A DNA stretch of 64,000 bases from Bosea sp. 685 (GTDB lineage Bacteria > Pseudomonadota > Alphaproteobacteria > Rhizobiales > Beijerinckiaceae). Positions 16,624-25,612 of this stretch are shown one piece after another (the first letter of the stretch is position 1; each line of letters opens with the position of its first letter). The position numbers and the translations under genes were made by a program. The stretch lies in contig NZ_CP134779.1 of NCBI RefSeq assembly GCF_031884435.1, positions 6,518,295-6,582,294 on the forward strand. Reading direction: 5' to 3'. Below the pieces are notes generated by a model. It was not told the DNA's origin and did not search any database. It saw only the letters and a list, made by a program, of their open reading frames with translations.

Positions 16624-18282
16624 ATGAGCATCGCACAGGATATAGGGCAGGTCGCGCCTGCCTCGGGACTGCTGGACCGAGAGAGGATCATCGCGAAGGC
16701 CGGCTTCAACCGTTGGCTGGTGCCGCCTGCAGCGCTTTGCATCCATCTCTGCATCGGCATGGCCTATGGCTTCAGCGTGTTCTGGCTGCCGCTCAGCCAG
16801 GCCATCGGCGTCACCAAGCCGGTCGCTTGTGCGGCCGATGTCGGGCTGATCGGCTCGCTCTTCACCACGGCCTGCGACTGGAAGGTCGCCGATCTCGGCT
16901 GGATGTACACGCTGTTCTTCGTGCTGCTCGGCTCCTCGGCTGCGATCTGGGGCGGCTGGCTCGAACGCTCGGGTCCGCGCAAGGCCGCCTTCGTCTCGGC
17001 GCTGTGCTGGTGCGGCGGCCTCCTGATCTCGGCGCTCGGCGTCTACACCCACCAGCTCTGGCTGATGTGGCTGGGTTCGGGCGTCATCGGCGGTATCGGG
17101 CTGGGCCTGGGCTATATCTCGCCGGTCTCGACCTTGGTGAAATGGTTCCCCGACCGGCGCGGCATGGCGACCGGCATGGCGATCATGGGTTTCGGTGGTG
17201 GCGCGATGATCGGCTCGCCCTTGGCCGACATCCTGATGAACGCGTTCAAGACCCCGACCTCGGTCGGTGTCTGGCAGACCTTCGTGGTGATGGCGGCGAT
17301 CTACTTCGTCTTCATGATGGCGGGCGCTTTCGGCTACCGCATCCCGCCCTCGGGCTGGCGCCCGGATGGCTGGACGCCGCCGGCGACCCAGAACGCGATG
17401 ATCACCTCTGGTCATGTGCATCTCAAGGACGCGCATAAGACGCCGCAGTTCTGGCTGATCTGGGCCGTGCTCTGCCTCAACGTCTCGGCCGGCATCGGCG
17501 TGCTCGGCATGGCCTCGCCGATGCTGCAGGAGATCTTCGCCGGCTCGCTGATCGGCAAGCCCGAGATCGGGTTCGCCGCGCTCGACGCCGAGCAGAAGAA
17601 GCAGATCGCCACGATCGCTGCCGCCTTCGTCGGCCTGCTCTCGCTGTTCAACATCGCCGGCCGTTTCTTCTGGGCCTCGCTCTCGGACAAGCTCGGCCGC
17701 AAGCTGACCTATGCGACCTTCTTCGGCCTGGGCATCGTGCTTTACGGGCTCTCGCCCTGGGCCGCCCATGCCGGGTCGCTGGCACTGTTCGTCGCCTTTT
17801 TCTGCATCATCCTGTCGATGTATGGCGGGGGCTTTGCCACCGTGCCGGCCTATCTCGCCGACATGTTCGGTACCCAGTTCGTCGGCGCGGTTCATGGCCG
17901 GCTGCTGACGGCGTGGTCGACGGCGGGCATCATTGGTCCGGTCGTGGTCAACTATATCCGCGAGGCTCAAATCAATGCGGGCGTGCCGCGCGCACAGGTC
18001 TATGACCGGACGATGTATATCCTCGCCGGCATGCTGGTGGCGGGTTTCATTGCCAATCTGCTCGTCCGTCCGGTGGTGCAGAAATGGTTCATGAGGGATG
18101 CGGAAGTCGCAGCCCTCCAGGCCAAGTCCGCCAGCGCCGCGGCGAGCGGCCCGCATGGCTCCTTCGGCATCGGCAAGGGCGGCTTCGATGGTACGGCGCT
18201 GCTCGCCTGGGCCGTTGTCGGCATTCCGCTGGCCTGGGGCGTCTGGATCACCCTGTCCAAATCGCTGGCGCTGTTCCGCTGA
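16624..18282 (+). CDS. OFA-family MFS transporter (oxalate/formate antiporter-like)
   Basis: 552-residue major facilitator of the oxalate/formate antiporter family with about twelve hydrophobic segments and a short cytoplasmic tail. The cytoplasmic loop motif WFPDRRGMATGMAIMGFGGG (about 177-196) and FWASLSDKLGRK are typical. It lies about 100 bp after fdsD on the same strand, which suggests import of formate or oxalate for the dehydrogenase. The ATG at 16624 has AAAGGGA upstream. A strong terminator follows. Confidence 0.87.
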   Translation: MSIAQDIGQVAPASGLLDRERIIAKAGFNRWLVPPAALCIHLCIGMAYGFSVFWLPLSQAIGVTKPVACAADVGLIGSLFTTACDWKVADLGWMYTLFFVLLGSSAAIWGGWLERSGPRKAAFVSALCWCGGLLISALGVYTHQLWLMWLGSGVIGGIGLGLGYISPVSTLVKWFPDRRGMATGMAIMGFGGGAMIGSPLADILMNAFKTPTSVGVWQTFVVMAAIYFVFMMAGAFGYRIPPSGWRPDGWTPPATQNAMITSGHVHLKDAHKTPQFWLIWAVLCLNVSAGIGVLGMASPMLQEIFAGSLIGKPEIGFAALDAEQKKQIATIAAAFVGLLSLFNIAGRFFWASLSDKLGRKLTYATFFGLGIVLYGLSPWAAHAGSLALFVAFFCIILSMYGGGFATVPAYLADMFGTQFVGAVHGRLLTAWSTAGIIGPVVVNYIREAQINAGVPRAQVYDRTMYILAGMLVAGFIANLLVRPVVQKWFMRDAEVAALQAKSASAAASGPHGSFGIGKGGFDGTALLAWAVVGIPLAWGVWITLSKSLALFR

Positions 18283-18307
18283 GACAGCCGCAGCAGTGAG
18301 GATACCG

Positions 18308-18340
18308 AGGCCCGCATCATCCGATGCGGGCCTTTTTCTT
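18308..18340 (+). terminator. Rho-independent terminator
   Basis: AGGCCCGCATC, loop ATCC, GATGCGGGCCT followed by TTTTCTT, 26 bp after the transporter stop. It closes the fds region. Confidence 0.9.
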
Positions 18341-18382
18341 GGCGGGGTGGGCGGGCCCGTGATTTCGCGGGTTGACAGAAAG

Positions 18383-18401
18383 GTTATGTTATAATGTAAC
18401 A
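18383..18401. promoter_or_regulatory. Zur-like box upstream of the COG0523 gene
   Basis: GTTATGTTATAATGTAACA contains TGTTA, five bases, TAACA, matching the half-sites of proteobacterial Zur operators. It lies 30 bp before the start codon of a zinc-type COG0523 GTPase followed by a TonB receptor, the classic Zur regulon pair. Confidence 0.7.
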
Positions 18402-18430
18402 GAATTCTTCTGCAATCACCCGAGCCCATC

Positions 18431-19660
18431 ATGCTTCCTGCCTCGCTCCTGACCGACCGTCGCCTGCCGGTGACCGTGCTCTCCGGCTTCCTCGGGGCCG
18501 GCAAGACCACCTTGCTCAATCACATCCTCAGCAATCGCGAGGGCAAGCGCGTCGCGGTCATCGTCAACGATATGAGTGAGGTGAATATCGACGCCGATCT
18601 GGTGCGCGAGGGCGGGGCGGACCTGTCCAAGACCGACGAAAAGCTCGTCGAGATGAGCAATGGCTGCATCTGCTGCACCTTGCGCGACGATCTCCTGAGC
18701 GAGGTGCGCCGGCTCGCGGCCGAGAACCGCTTCGACTACCTGCTGATCGAAGGCACCGGCATCGCCGAGCCGTTGCCGATCGCCGCGACCTTCTCCTTCC
18801 GCGACGAAGAGGACCGCTCGCTCGACGATGTCGCGCGACTCGACACGATGGTGACGGTGGTCGACGCCATCAACCTGCTCGCCGATTACGACAGCCGCGA
18901 TTTCCTCGGCGATCGCGGCGAGACCGCCGGCGAGGGCGATGCGCGCACGCTGGTCGATCTCCTGGTCGAGCAGATCGAATTCGCCGATGTCGTGGTGATC
19001 AACAAGGCCGGCGAGGTCTCTGCCGGGGAGCGCGACAGGGTGCGCCGCGTCGTGCGCGGGCTCAATGCCGATGCCCGGATCGTCGAGGCCGATTTCGGCC
19101 GGGTGGCGCTCGACCAGGTGCTGAACACGCGCCTGTTCAACGAGGAGAAAGCGGAGACGCATCCGCTCTGGCACAAGGAGCTGTTCGGCTTCCGCGACCA
19201 TGTGCCGGAAACCGAGGAATACGGCATCCGCTCCTTCGTCTACCGGGCGCGGCGGCCGTTCCATCCACGCCAGCTCCACGCGCTGATGAATAATCGCTTT
19301 CCCGGCGTGATCCGCGCCAAGGGGCATTTCTGGCTGGCGACGCGGCCGCATTGGGTCGGCGAATACTCGCTCGCCGGGCGGATCACGCGCACCGAGGGGC
19401 TGGGCAGCTGGTGGGCGGCGGTGCCGAAGGAGCGCTGGCCGCGTTCGGAGGAGTTCGCCTCGCTGATGCGGCGCCACTGGTCGCAGATCTGGGGCGATAG
19501 ACGGCAGGAGCTGGTCTTCATCGGCGGGCCGGAGATGGACGAGGCCGCGATCCGTGCCGCGCTCGATGCCTGCCTGACCGGGAGCCCGACGACCGGCCTC
19601 TCGAAAGCCCTGCTCGCGCTCGAAGATCCGTTCCCCGCCTGGGACCGGCAGGCGGCTTGA
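18431..19660 (+). CDS. COG0523 GTPase, zinc metallochaperone (ZigA/ZagA-like)
   Basis: 409-residue CobW-family P-loop GTPase. Walker [10 protein letters not shown] is at 19-27, the metal-binding CICC motif at 79-82 (GCICC), and the guanine motif NKAGE near 195. It has the C-terminal CobW domain. Members with this length, under a Zur-like box and beside a TonB receptor, deliver zinc to metalloenzymes during zinc limitation. The stop overlaps the frame of the next gene, so both are one operon. Confidence 0.9.
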   Translation: MLPASLLTDRRLPVTVLSGFLGAGKTTLLNHILSNREGKRVAVIVNDMSEVNIDADLVREGGADLSKTDEKLVEMSNGCICCTLRDDLLSEVRRLAAENRFDYLLIEGTGIAEPLPIAATFSFRDEEDRSLDDVARLDTMVTVVDAINLLADYDSRDFLGDRGETAGEGDARTLVDLLVEQIEFADVVVINKAGEVSAGERDRVRRVVRGLNADARIVEADFGRVALDQVLNTRLFNEEKAETHPLWHKELFGFRDHVPETEEYGIRSFVYRARRPFHPRQLHALMNNRFPGVIRAKGHFWLATRPHWVGEYSLAGRITRTEGLGSWWAAVPKERWPRSEEFASLMRRHWSQIWGDRRQELVFIGGPEMDEAAIRAALDACLTGSPTTGLSKALLALEDPFPAWDRQAA

Positions 19661-19716
19661 TCACCCTCTCGCCGCCCTCGGGCGGTCGTATAGCCCTTAT
19701 CGAATCGGATCTTCTC

Positions 19717-21921
19717 ATGACCATCGACCTTGCGGCGGCGCGCCGCGCCGGCATCCTCAGTGCCGGCGTCGCGCTTGGCGCCATCATTGCGACCAGTGCG
19801 CGAGCGCAAACGCCGATCGAACTGCCCGAGATCACCGTGACGGCGCCAAGCCCGATCCAGCCGCGCAGCCTGCCTGATGCCGGGGCTGCGCCGAGCGGCG
19901 ACGCGGTTGCGGTCAACCGTAGCTTCTCCTCGGTCACCTTCCTGACCGCCGGCGAACTCCTCCGCAATGGCGGCCATACGCTCGGCGACCAGCTCGCCAA
20001 CCAGCCGGGCATCACCAATTCGGGCTTTGCGCCGGGCGCGGCCGACCGTCCGATCATTCGCGGCCTCGATAATTTCCGCGTCCGTATCCAGGAAAACGGC
20101 ATCGGCTCGCAGGATGTCTCCGATCTCGGCGAGGATCACGGCGTGCCGATCGATCCCCTCGCAGCGCAGCGCGTCGAGGTCATCCGCGGGCCGGGCACCT
20201 TGCGCTATGGTTCGCAGGCGATCGGCGGCGTCGTCAGCGTCGACAACAACCGCATCCCGTCATTCCTGATCGCGCCGGGCTTCCATGCCGAGACGCGCTC
20301 CTCGGTGTCCTCGGTCGATCGCGGCATCGAGAATTCAGCGCTGATCGATGCGCGCTCGGGCCAGTTCGTCGTCCATGGCGACATCTACCACCGCAATGCC
20401 GAGGATTATCACATCCCCGGCGGGACCCAGTTCAACAGCTATGTCCGCTCCGACGGCCAGGCGATCGGCGGTTCCTATTTCCTGCCCGATAATCGCGGCT
20501 TCATCGGCGTCTCGCTGTCGCATTTCACCAGCCTCTACGGCATCCCCGGCGCCGATGCGCGAGCGACGCGCACCCGCATCGACCTCGAACAGACCAAGCT
20601 TGCGGGCAAGGGCGAGTTCCAGATCGATGGCGGCTTCATCGACACCTTGCGCTTCTGGGTCGGCGGTTCCGTCTACAGGCATCAAGAGCAGGGGCTGAAC
20701 GAGGGCGGCGGCTTCGAGACCGCCGCCGTGTTCAAGAATCGCGAGATCGAGGGGCGCGTCGAGGCGCAGCTCAAGCCGCTCGAAACCGGCATCGGCCGCC
20801 TGACCTCGGCTTTCGGCCTGCAGCTCGGCCGCCAGGAGATCGGCACCTCCGGAGAAGCCGGTGGGCTGCTGCCGCCAGCCGACACCAACAGCGCCGGCGT
20901 CTACAATTTCAACGAATTGCAGCTGCAGCCCGGCACGAAGCTGCAGGCCGCCGGCCGTGTCGACTATGTCGACGTCAAGGGCACCGCGACGAACTTCCCG
21001 ACCGGCTACCTGCCTGGTTCCACGACCGCTGGGGGCATCGACCCCGAGACCGGCGCGGCGACGCAAGTGGCGACGGCGGACGATCCGGCTGCCTCGGCAC
21101 GGCGGCGGCGCTTCATGCCGGTGAGCGCGAGCCTCGGCCTGTTGCAGGATCTGCCCTTCGGCTTCACTGGCAGCCTGACCGGCTCTTATACCGAGCGCGC
21201 GCCCAAGGCTTCCGAACTGTTCTCGCGCGGCGCGCATGATGCACCCGGCACCTTCGAGATCGGCGATCCCAATCTGAAGAAGGAGACCGCCAAGACGGTC
21301 GAGCTCGGCCTGCGCCGCACGGCAGGTCCCTGGCGCTTCGATGCCTCGCTCTATGCGACGCGCTATGAGGGCTTCATCTATCGCCGCGTCACAGGCGTGC
21401 GCTGCGATGATGATTTCGCCAGCTGCGGCACCGGCAACGAATTGACCCAGGTGGTCTATACCCAGCGCAACGCCACTTTCCTCGGCGGCGAACTCAAGAC
21501 GCAATACGACCTCTTCGAGATCGGCCCGAACGTCTTCGGGGTCGAGGGGCAATACGACATCGTCCGCGCGAAGTTCTCCGGCGACGAGAATGTGCCGCGC
21601 ATTCCGCCGCAACGCCTTGGCGGCGGGCTGTTCTGGCGCGGCGGCGATGCCTGGTTCGCCAAGGTCAGTTTGATCCATGCCTTCTCGCAGAAGCGGATCG
21701 CGCCCGAGGAGACGCCGACCAGCGGCTACAACCTGCTCAACGCCGAGCTCAGCTACAAGGTCAAGCTCAAGGACGGGCCGCTCGGGCCGATCGAGCTCAC
21801 CGCCGGCGTCAACGGCACCAATCTGCTCAATGAGACGATCCGTAACGCCGTGTCCTTCCGCAAGGACGATGTCGTAGCGCCCGGACGCGGCGTGCGCGCC
21901 TTCCTGAGCGCGAAGTTCTGA
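19717..21921 (+). CDS. TonB-dependent outer-membrane receptor (ZnuD-like)
   Basis: 734-residue receptor: signal peptide (MTIDLAAARRAGILSAGVAL..., cleavage near ARAQ), a TonB-box region with LPEITVTAP, plug domain (NQPGITNSGF, RPIIRGLDNFRVRI, IDPLAAQRVEVIRGPGTLRYG) and a beta barrel ending in FLSAKF with the usual terminal Phe. One Cys pair lies in the extracellular-type loop RCDDDFASCGTG. ZnuD-type zinc uptake is inferred from the upstream Zur box and COG0523 gene. The cobalamin riboswitch begins after this gene, so it does not control it. Start chosen to give the signal peptide. Confidence 0.87.
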   Translation: MTIDLAAARRAGILSAGVALGAIIATSARAQTPIELPEITVTAPSPIQPRSLPDAGAAPSGDAVAVNRSFSSVTFLTAGELLRNGGHTLGDQLANQPGITNSGFAPGAADRPIIRGLDNFRVRIQENGIGSQDVSDLGEDHGVPIDPLAAQRVEVIRGPGTLRYGSQAIGGVVSVDNNRIPSFLIAPGFHAETRSSVSSVDRGIENSALIDARSGQFVVHGDIYHRNAEDYHIPGGTQFNSYVRSDGQAIGGSYFLPDNRGFIGVSLSHFTSLYGIPGADARATRTRIDLEQTKLAGKGEFQIDGGFIDTLRFWVGGSVYRHQEQGLNEGGGFETAAVFKNREIEGRVEAQLKPLETGIGRLTSAFGLQLGRQEIGTSGEAGGLLPPADTNSAGVYNFNELQLQPGTKLQAAGRVDYVDVKGTATNFPTGYLPGSTTAGGIDPETGAATQVATADDPAASARRRRFMPVSASLGLLQDLPFGFTGSLTGSYTERAPKASELFSRGAHDAPGTFEIGDPNLKKETAKTVELGLRRTAGPWRFDASLYATRYEGFIYRRVTGVRCDDDFASCGTGNELTQVVYTQRNATFLGGELKTQYDLFEIGPNVFGVEGQYDIVRAKFSGDENVPRIPPQRLGGGLFWRGGDAWFAKVSLIHAFSQKRIAPEETPTSGYNLLNAELSYKVKLKDGPLGPIELTAGVNGTNLLNETIRNAVSFRKDDVVAPGRGVRAFLSAKF

Positions 21922-21964
21922 AAGGGTGGCGAGCGCCGGATCGCGTCTTGTGCGGCGCAAGGCG

Positions 21965-22165
21965 GTGTGCTTCCTTGGCGGGGTCGGTTCTCGAAAGAGA
22001 TCAAAGGGAATCCGGTGAGCGCGCGCCAGCGCGCGATTCCGGAGCTGCCCCCGCAACTGTCAGCGGCGAGCGACGTTCGATCATGCCACTGGGCTTGCCC
22101 CGGGAAGGCCGAACGAAGCTTGGACCCGCGAGCCAGGAGACCTGCCGACGTCGTGAAGCCATGCA
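21965..22165 (+). ncRNA. Cobalamin (B12) riboswitch
   Basis: The plus strand carries the conserved blocks in order: AAAGGGAATCCGGTGAG (about 22003), CCGGAGCTGCCCCCGCAACTGT (the B12 box, about 22037-22058), GCCACTGGGC, GGGAAGGCCGA and GACCCGCGAGCCAGGAGACC. This is a standard adenosylcobalamin-type aptamer. It lies after the TonB gene and before the methyltransferase/ABC operon, which is therefore expected to be repressed by B12. The exact ends are approximate. Confidence 0.93.
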
Positions 22166-22195
22166 ACCGGGCGGGGTGCCCCGGAAGGAGCTCTG

Positions 22196-22303
22196 ATGAC
22201 GGTCGCTCACTTGCGCGTTCTGGTCGCGCAACCGGGTTCGAACGGCGCCGAAGCACCGGCCGCGTCCCATCCATGGGAAGCCGGTGACGGATGTCGAACG
22301 TAG
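22196..22303 (+). CDS. 35-codon leader ORF between riboswitch and methyltransferase
   Basis: ATG at 22196 has an excellent ribosome binding site (GGAAGGAG, five bases upstream). It encodes 35 residues (starting MTVAHLRVLVAQPG, containing HPWEAGDGC) and stops 13 bases inside the methyltransferase gene, whose own start at 22291 has only a weak site. It may couple translation to the riboswitch expression platform. No family recognised. Confidence 0.5.
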   Translation: MTVAHLRVLVAQPGSNGAEAPAASHPWEAGDGCRT

Positions 22304-23103
22304 CGCCCCTAGACGCCGAGGCGGTCGCCTCCGGAGGAACGAATTTCGGCCTGAAGGACGAAATCCGCGCCTATTGGAGCAAACGCGCCGAGACCTTCGA
22401 TCTCTCCTATGGCCACAGGATCCGCTCCGATGCCGAGCTCGTGGCCTGGGCGCGATTGATCGCGAGCCATGCCCCGGTTGCTGCCGGGGCCAGGGCGCTG
22501 GAGCTTGCCTCGGGCACCGGCGAGATCACGCGCGTGCTGCTTTCGCTTGGCTGCAGCGTCGATGCGATCGATCTCTGCGAGCCGATGATCGCCCGTGCCC
22601 AAGTGAAGCATGCGAATGCGGCCGTTCGCTTCCACCTCGGCGACGCCGAGAACACGATGATGGCGGATGAGGCCTATGACCTCGTCATCTGCCGGCATCT
22701 GGTCTGGACGCTGATCGATCCCGCCCGCGCCTTGGCCGATTGGCTGCGCGTGCTCAAGCCCGGCGGGGTGCTCATCGTCGTTGATGGCGACTGGGTCACG
22801 CTTTCGCGCAGATCGGTGCTGTTGAAGCGGCTCTCGGGATTGATCGACAGGCTCGCTGGTGTCGCCTCCACCTGGGATCAGGCGACGCATCAACGCATCC
22901 TGGACGGCGTGCATTTCCGCAACGGCCTGCGCGCGCCGGCGCTCGAGGCGATGCTGCGCGAGGTTGGCTTCGAGGTCCAGCGCATCGGGCCGCTCAGCGG
23001 CATCGCGCGCCGGCAATTCGCGACCGCCTCCTGGAGCGAGCGGCTGCGCCTGCTCGCGGCCCAGGGCCAGTCCTTCATCCTGTCCGCCCGCAAGCCGGGC
23101 TGA
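22291..23103 (+). CDS. Class I SAM-dependent methyltransferase
   Basis: 270 residues with a Rossmann-type SAM domain: motif I LELASGTGEITRVLLSLG (about 68-85), acidic DAIDLCEPM, motif II YDLVICRHLVW and post-motif LKPGGVLIVVDGDW. It resembles UbiE/small-molecule methyltransferases. Its substrate is unknown. It is the first large gene behind a cobalamin riboswitch and is followed 24 bp later by a nickel/peptide-type ABC transporter, so a role in making or modifying a cobalt/corrinoid-related ligand is possible (inference). Confidence 0.8.
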   Translation: MSNVAPLDAEAVASGGTNFGLKDEIRAYWSKRAETFDLSYGHRIRSDAELVAWARLIASHAPVAAGARALELASGTGEITRVLLSLGCSVDAIDLCEPMIARAQVKHANAAVRFHLGDAENTMMADEAYDLVICRHLVWTLIDPARALADWLRVLKPGGVLIVVDGDWVTLSRRSVLLKRLSGLIDRLAGVASTWDQATHQRILDGVHFRNGLRAPALEAMLREVGFEVQRIGPLSGIARRQFATASWSERLRLLAAQGQSFILSARKPG

Positions 23104-23127
23104 ACCGCCTTAACCGGAGATCTGATC

Positions 23128-24663
23128 ATGACATCGTGGGGCCTGACCCGCCGCCTCCTGCTTGCCGGCGCATTCGTGCCGCTCGCGGCCATGCCGTCCC
23201 TGGCCCAGCAGGGCGAGCCTGTCCTGCGCGTCGTCGCGCCTTGGGAGTACACTTCGAACGACCCGGCCGACACAGGCTATATCCTGACCCGCCTCGGGGT
23301 CGCGGAGACGCTGGTACAGGTCGAGCCGGAAGGCCAGCTCGTTGGCGGCATTGCCGAAAGCTGGTCGGTCTCCGAGGACAAGCTGAGCTGGCGCTTCAAG
23401 CTGCGCGCGGGCTTAAGCTTCCATGACGGCAGCCCGGTGACGGCGCAGGCCGTGGCCGCCAGCCTGAAGCAGTCCTTCATCGGCGAGAGCCTCTCGGCCG
23501 TGCCGCTCGACAGCGTGTCGCTCGATGGCGCCGATGTGGTGATCCGCACCAGGACGCCTTTCAGCGTGCTGCCGGCTTTCCTGTGCGATTACGCCTCGAT
23601 CGTGCTCGCGCCCTCCGCTTACGGCACTGAGGGCAAGGTCATCAAGATCGTCGCAACCGGGCCCTATAAGCTCACCGCGATCGACGGCAAGACGACGCTG
23701 GAGCTCGACCGCTTCGAAGGCTATGCGCGGACCAAACCCGCCATCGCCAGGCTGCGCTACACGGCGGTGGTCAATGGCGACACCCGCGCCAATATCGCGA
23801 TCGCTGGGGACGCCGACCTCGTCTATACGCTGAGCCCCACCGCGACGCCGCGGATCAATGCCGCCGGCCAGATGAAGGTCGAGAGCCTGACCATTCCGCG
23901 GATCCGCGCGCTGTTTTTCGACAGCGGATTGCCGCAATTCTCCGATGTTCGCGTCCGTCGTGCCATCGCCATGGCTGTCGATCGCGACGGCATCGCCAAG
24001 GCGATCCTGCGCGATCCGGATTCGAGCGCCTCGCAGCTGCTGCCGCCGATCATGACGGGCTGGCATCGCCAGGGTCTGCCCGCCATCGCCCATGATCCCG
24101 CGGCGGCGCGCAAGCTGCTCGACGAAGCCGGCTGGATCGCGGCAGGCGACGGCATCCGCGTCAAGGACGGCGTCCGGCTCGCGGCCAAGCTCCTGACGCT
24201 GGTCAACCGGCCGGAGCTGCCGGTCATGGCTTCAGCCATCCAGGCGCAACTGCGTGGGATCGGCATGGACGTCGCGATCGAGGTCGGTCCGGGCAACAGC
24301 GTTCCCGCCGCGATCAAGGACGGGACCATGCAGTTCACGCTGGTCTCGCGCACCTATGTCAATGTGCCCGAGCCGATCGCGACGATCATCCCCGATTTCG
24401 CGCGCGAGCGCTCGGTCTGGGGGACGGTGCGCTGGGATGGCCGGGATCAGGTCAAGGCCCTGGCGGACGCCTATCTCGCGAGCTTCGACGACGCCCGCAA
24501 GGACGAACTGCGGGGGCAGATCATCGCCCTGCTGCACGACCAGATGCCCGTCGTGCCGGTCTCCTGGACCGAGCACAGCGTCGCGGTCTCCGGGCGGATC
24601 AAGAATGTCGCGATCGACCCCTATGAGATGCGCTACCTCGTCGAACGGATGGCCTGGAAGTGA
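23128..24663 (+). CDS. ABC transporter substrate-binding protein (DppA/NikA family)
   Basis: 511-residue SBP_bac_5 protein with a twin-arginine-like signal (TRRLLLAGAFVPLAAMPSLA). Family segments include GIAESWSVSEDKLSWRFKLR, RAIAMAVDRDGIAKAIL and the C-terminal MPVVPVSWTEH. Family ligands are peptides, nickel, opines or metallophores. Control by a B12 riboswitch suggests cobalt or a cobalt chelate. The stop overlaps the permease start as GTGA. Confidence 0.87.
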   Translation: MTSWGLTRRLLLAGAFVPLAAMPSLAQQGEPVLRVVAPWEYTSNDPADTGYILTRLGVAETLVQVEPEGQLVGGIAESWSVSEDKLSWRFKLRAGLSFHDGSPVTAQAVAASLKQSFIGESLSAVPLDSVSLDGADVVIRTRTPFSVLPAFLCDYASIVLAPSAYGTEGKVIKIVATGPYKLTAIDGKTTLELDRFEGYARTKPAIARLRYTAVVNGDTRANIAIAGDADLVYTLSPTATPRINAAGQMKVESLTIPRIRALFFDSGLPQFSDVRVRRAIAMAVDRDGIAKAILRDPDSSASQLLPPIMTGWHRQGLPAIAHDPAAARKLLDEAGWIAAGDGIRVKDGVRLAAKLLTLVNRPELPVMASAIQAQLRGIGMDVAIEVGPGNSVPAAIKDGTMQFTLVSRTYVNVPEPIATIIPDFARERSVWGTVRWDGRDQVKALADAYLASFDDARKDELRGQIIALLHDQMPVVPVSWTEHSVAVSGRIKNVAIDPYEMRYLVERMAWK

Positions 24664-25612
24664 GGCCGGCGCTCACGCTGCTCGGGACGCGGGCCGTGCA
24701 GGCTGCGCTGACGGCCTGGCTGCTGGCGACGCTGTGCTTTGCCTTCGTCCATGCCTTGCCCGGCGACATGGCGCTTCGCGTCGCTGCGGCCCGCGTTGGC
24801 GATGAGCGGGTGACGGTCGAGACGACTGAGCGCATCCGCCGCGAGGAGGGGCTCGACCGGCCATTGGCCGTGCAATACGCCGCCTGGCTCGGCAGCATTG
24901 CGACCGGCGATCTCGGCCAGTCGCTGGTCTCGCGCCAGCCGTGCGGCAGGAGATCGCCTATCACGGCCGCTTCACGCTCGGCCTGGGCGCGCTCGGCTGG
25001 CTGGTCTCCTATCTCATCGCCCTGCCGCTCGGCATCGCCTGCGGTTTTGCGCCGGGAGGATGGCTCGACCGCGTAACGACGGGCATCGCGGTCGCGCTCG
25101 CCTCGCTGCCGAGCTTCCTCGTCGGCATCGGCTTGATCTCGGTCTTCGCGCTCAGCCTGCGCTGGTTGCCGCCGGCCGGCTACCGGACGGGCGCGCATAT
25201 GGTCTTGCCGGCCTTGACGCTGGCGCTGGGCCTGGCGGCCTTCTCGGTCAGGATCATCCGCAACGCCGTGGTCGAGGTGCGCGGCGCTTTCTACATGACC
25301 TTCGCCCGGATCAGGGGGCGCTCGGCCGCATCGGCCTTCCGCCATCACGGCCTGCGCAATGCGGCGATCCCGGTCGCGACTTTTGCGGCGCTGCAATTCG
25401 CCTACATGGTCGATGGCTTCGTCGTGGTCGAGATGCTGTTCAACTATCCGGGGCTGGGCGAATTGCTGGTCAAGGCGCTGCTCGCCCGCGACGTGCCGGT
25501 GGTGATGGGCGCGGGGCTGGTGATCGGGCTGGTCTATGCGGGCGTCAACCTCCTAGCCGATCTCGCCTGCCTCGCGCTGGATCCGCGCCAGGCCGCGAGG
25601 GTTGCGGCATGA
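24660..25612 (+). pseudogene. ABC permease (DppB/NikB family), split by a one-base deletion
   Basis: Frame 1 from GTG 24660 encodes the normal N-terminus (first membrane span, LPGDMALRVAA, then GDLGQSLVSRQP). At about 24940 the reading switches: CAGCCGTGCGGCAG lacks one G relative to the expected CAGCCGGTGCGGCAG. The other frame continues VRQEIAYHGRFTLGLG and holds the remaining spans and the EAA-like loop up to 25612. All other operon genes are intact. Either the gene is inactive or this is an assembly error. Confidence 0.8.

Noticed and set aside
16504..18519. Long minus-strand frame opposite fdsD and the OFA transporter
   Set aside because: Low-complexity Arg/Asp/Gly antisense reading; the plus-strand genes are firmly identified.
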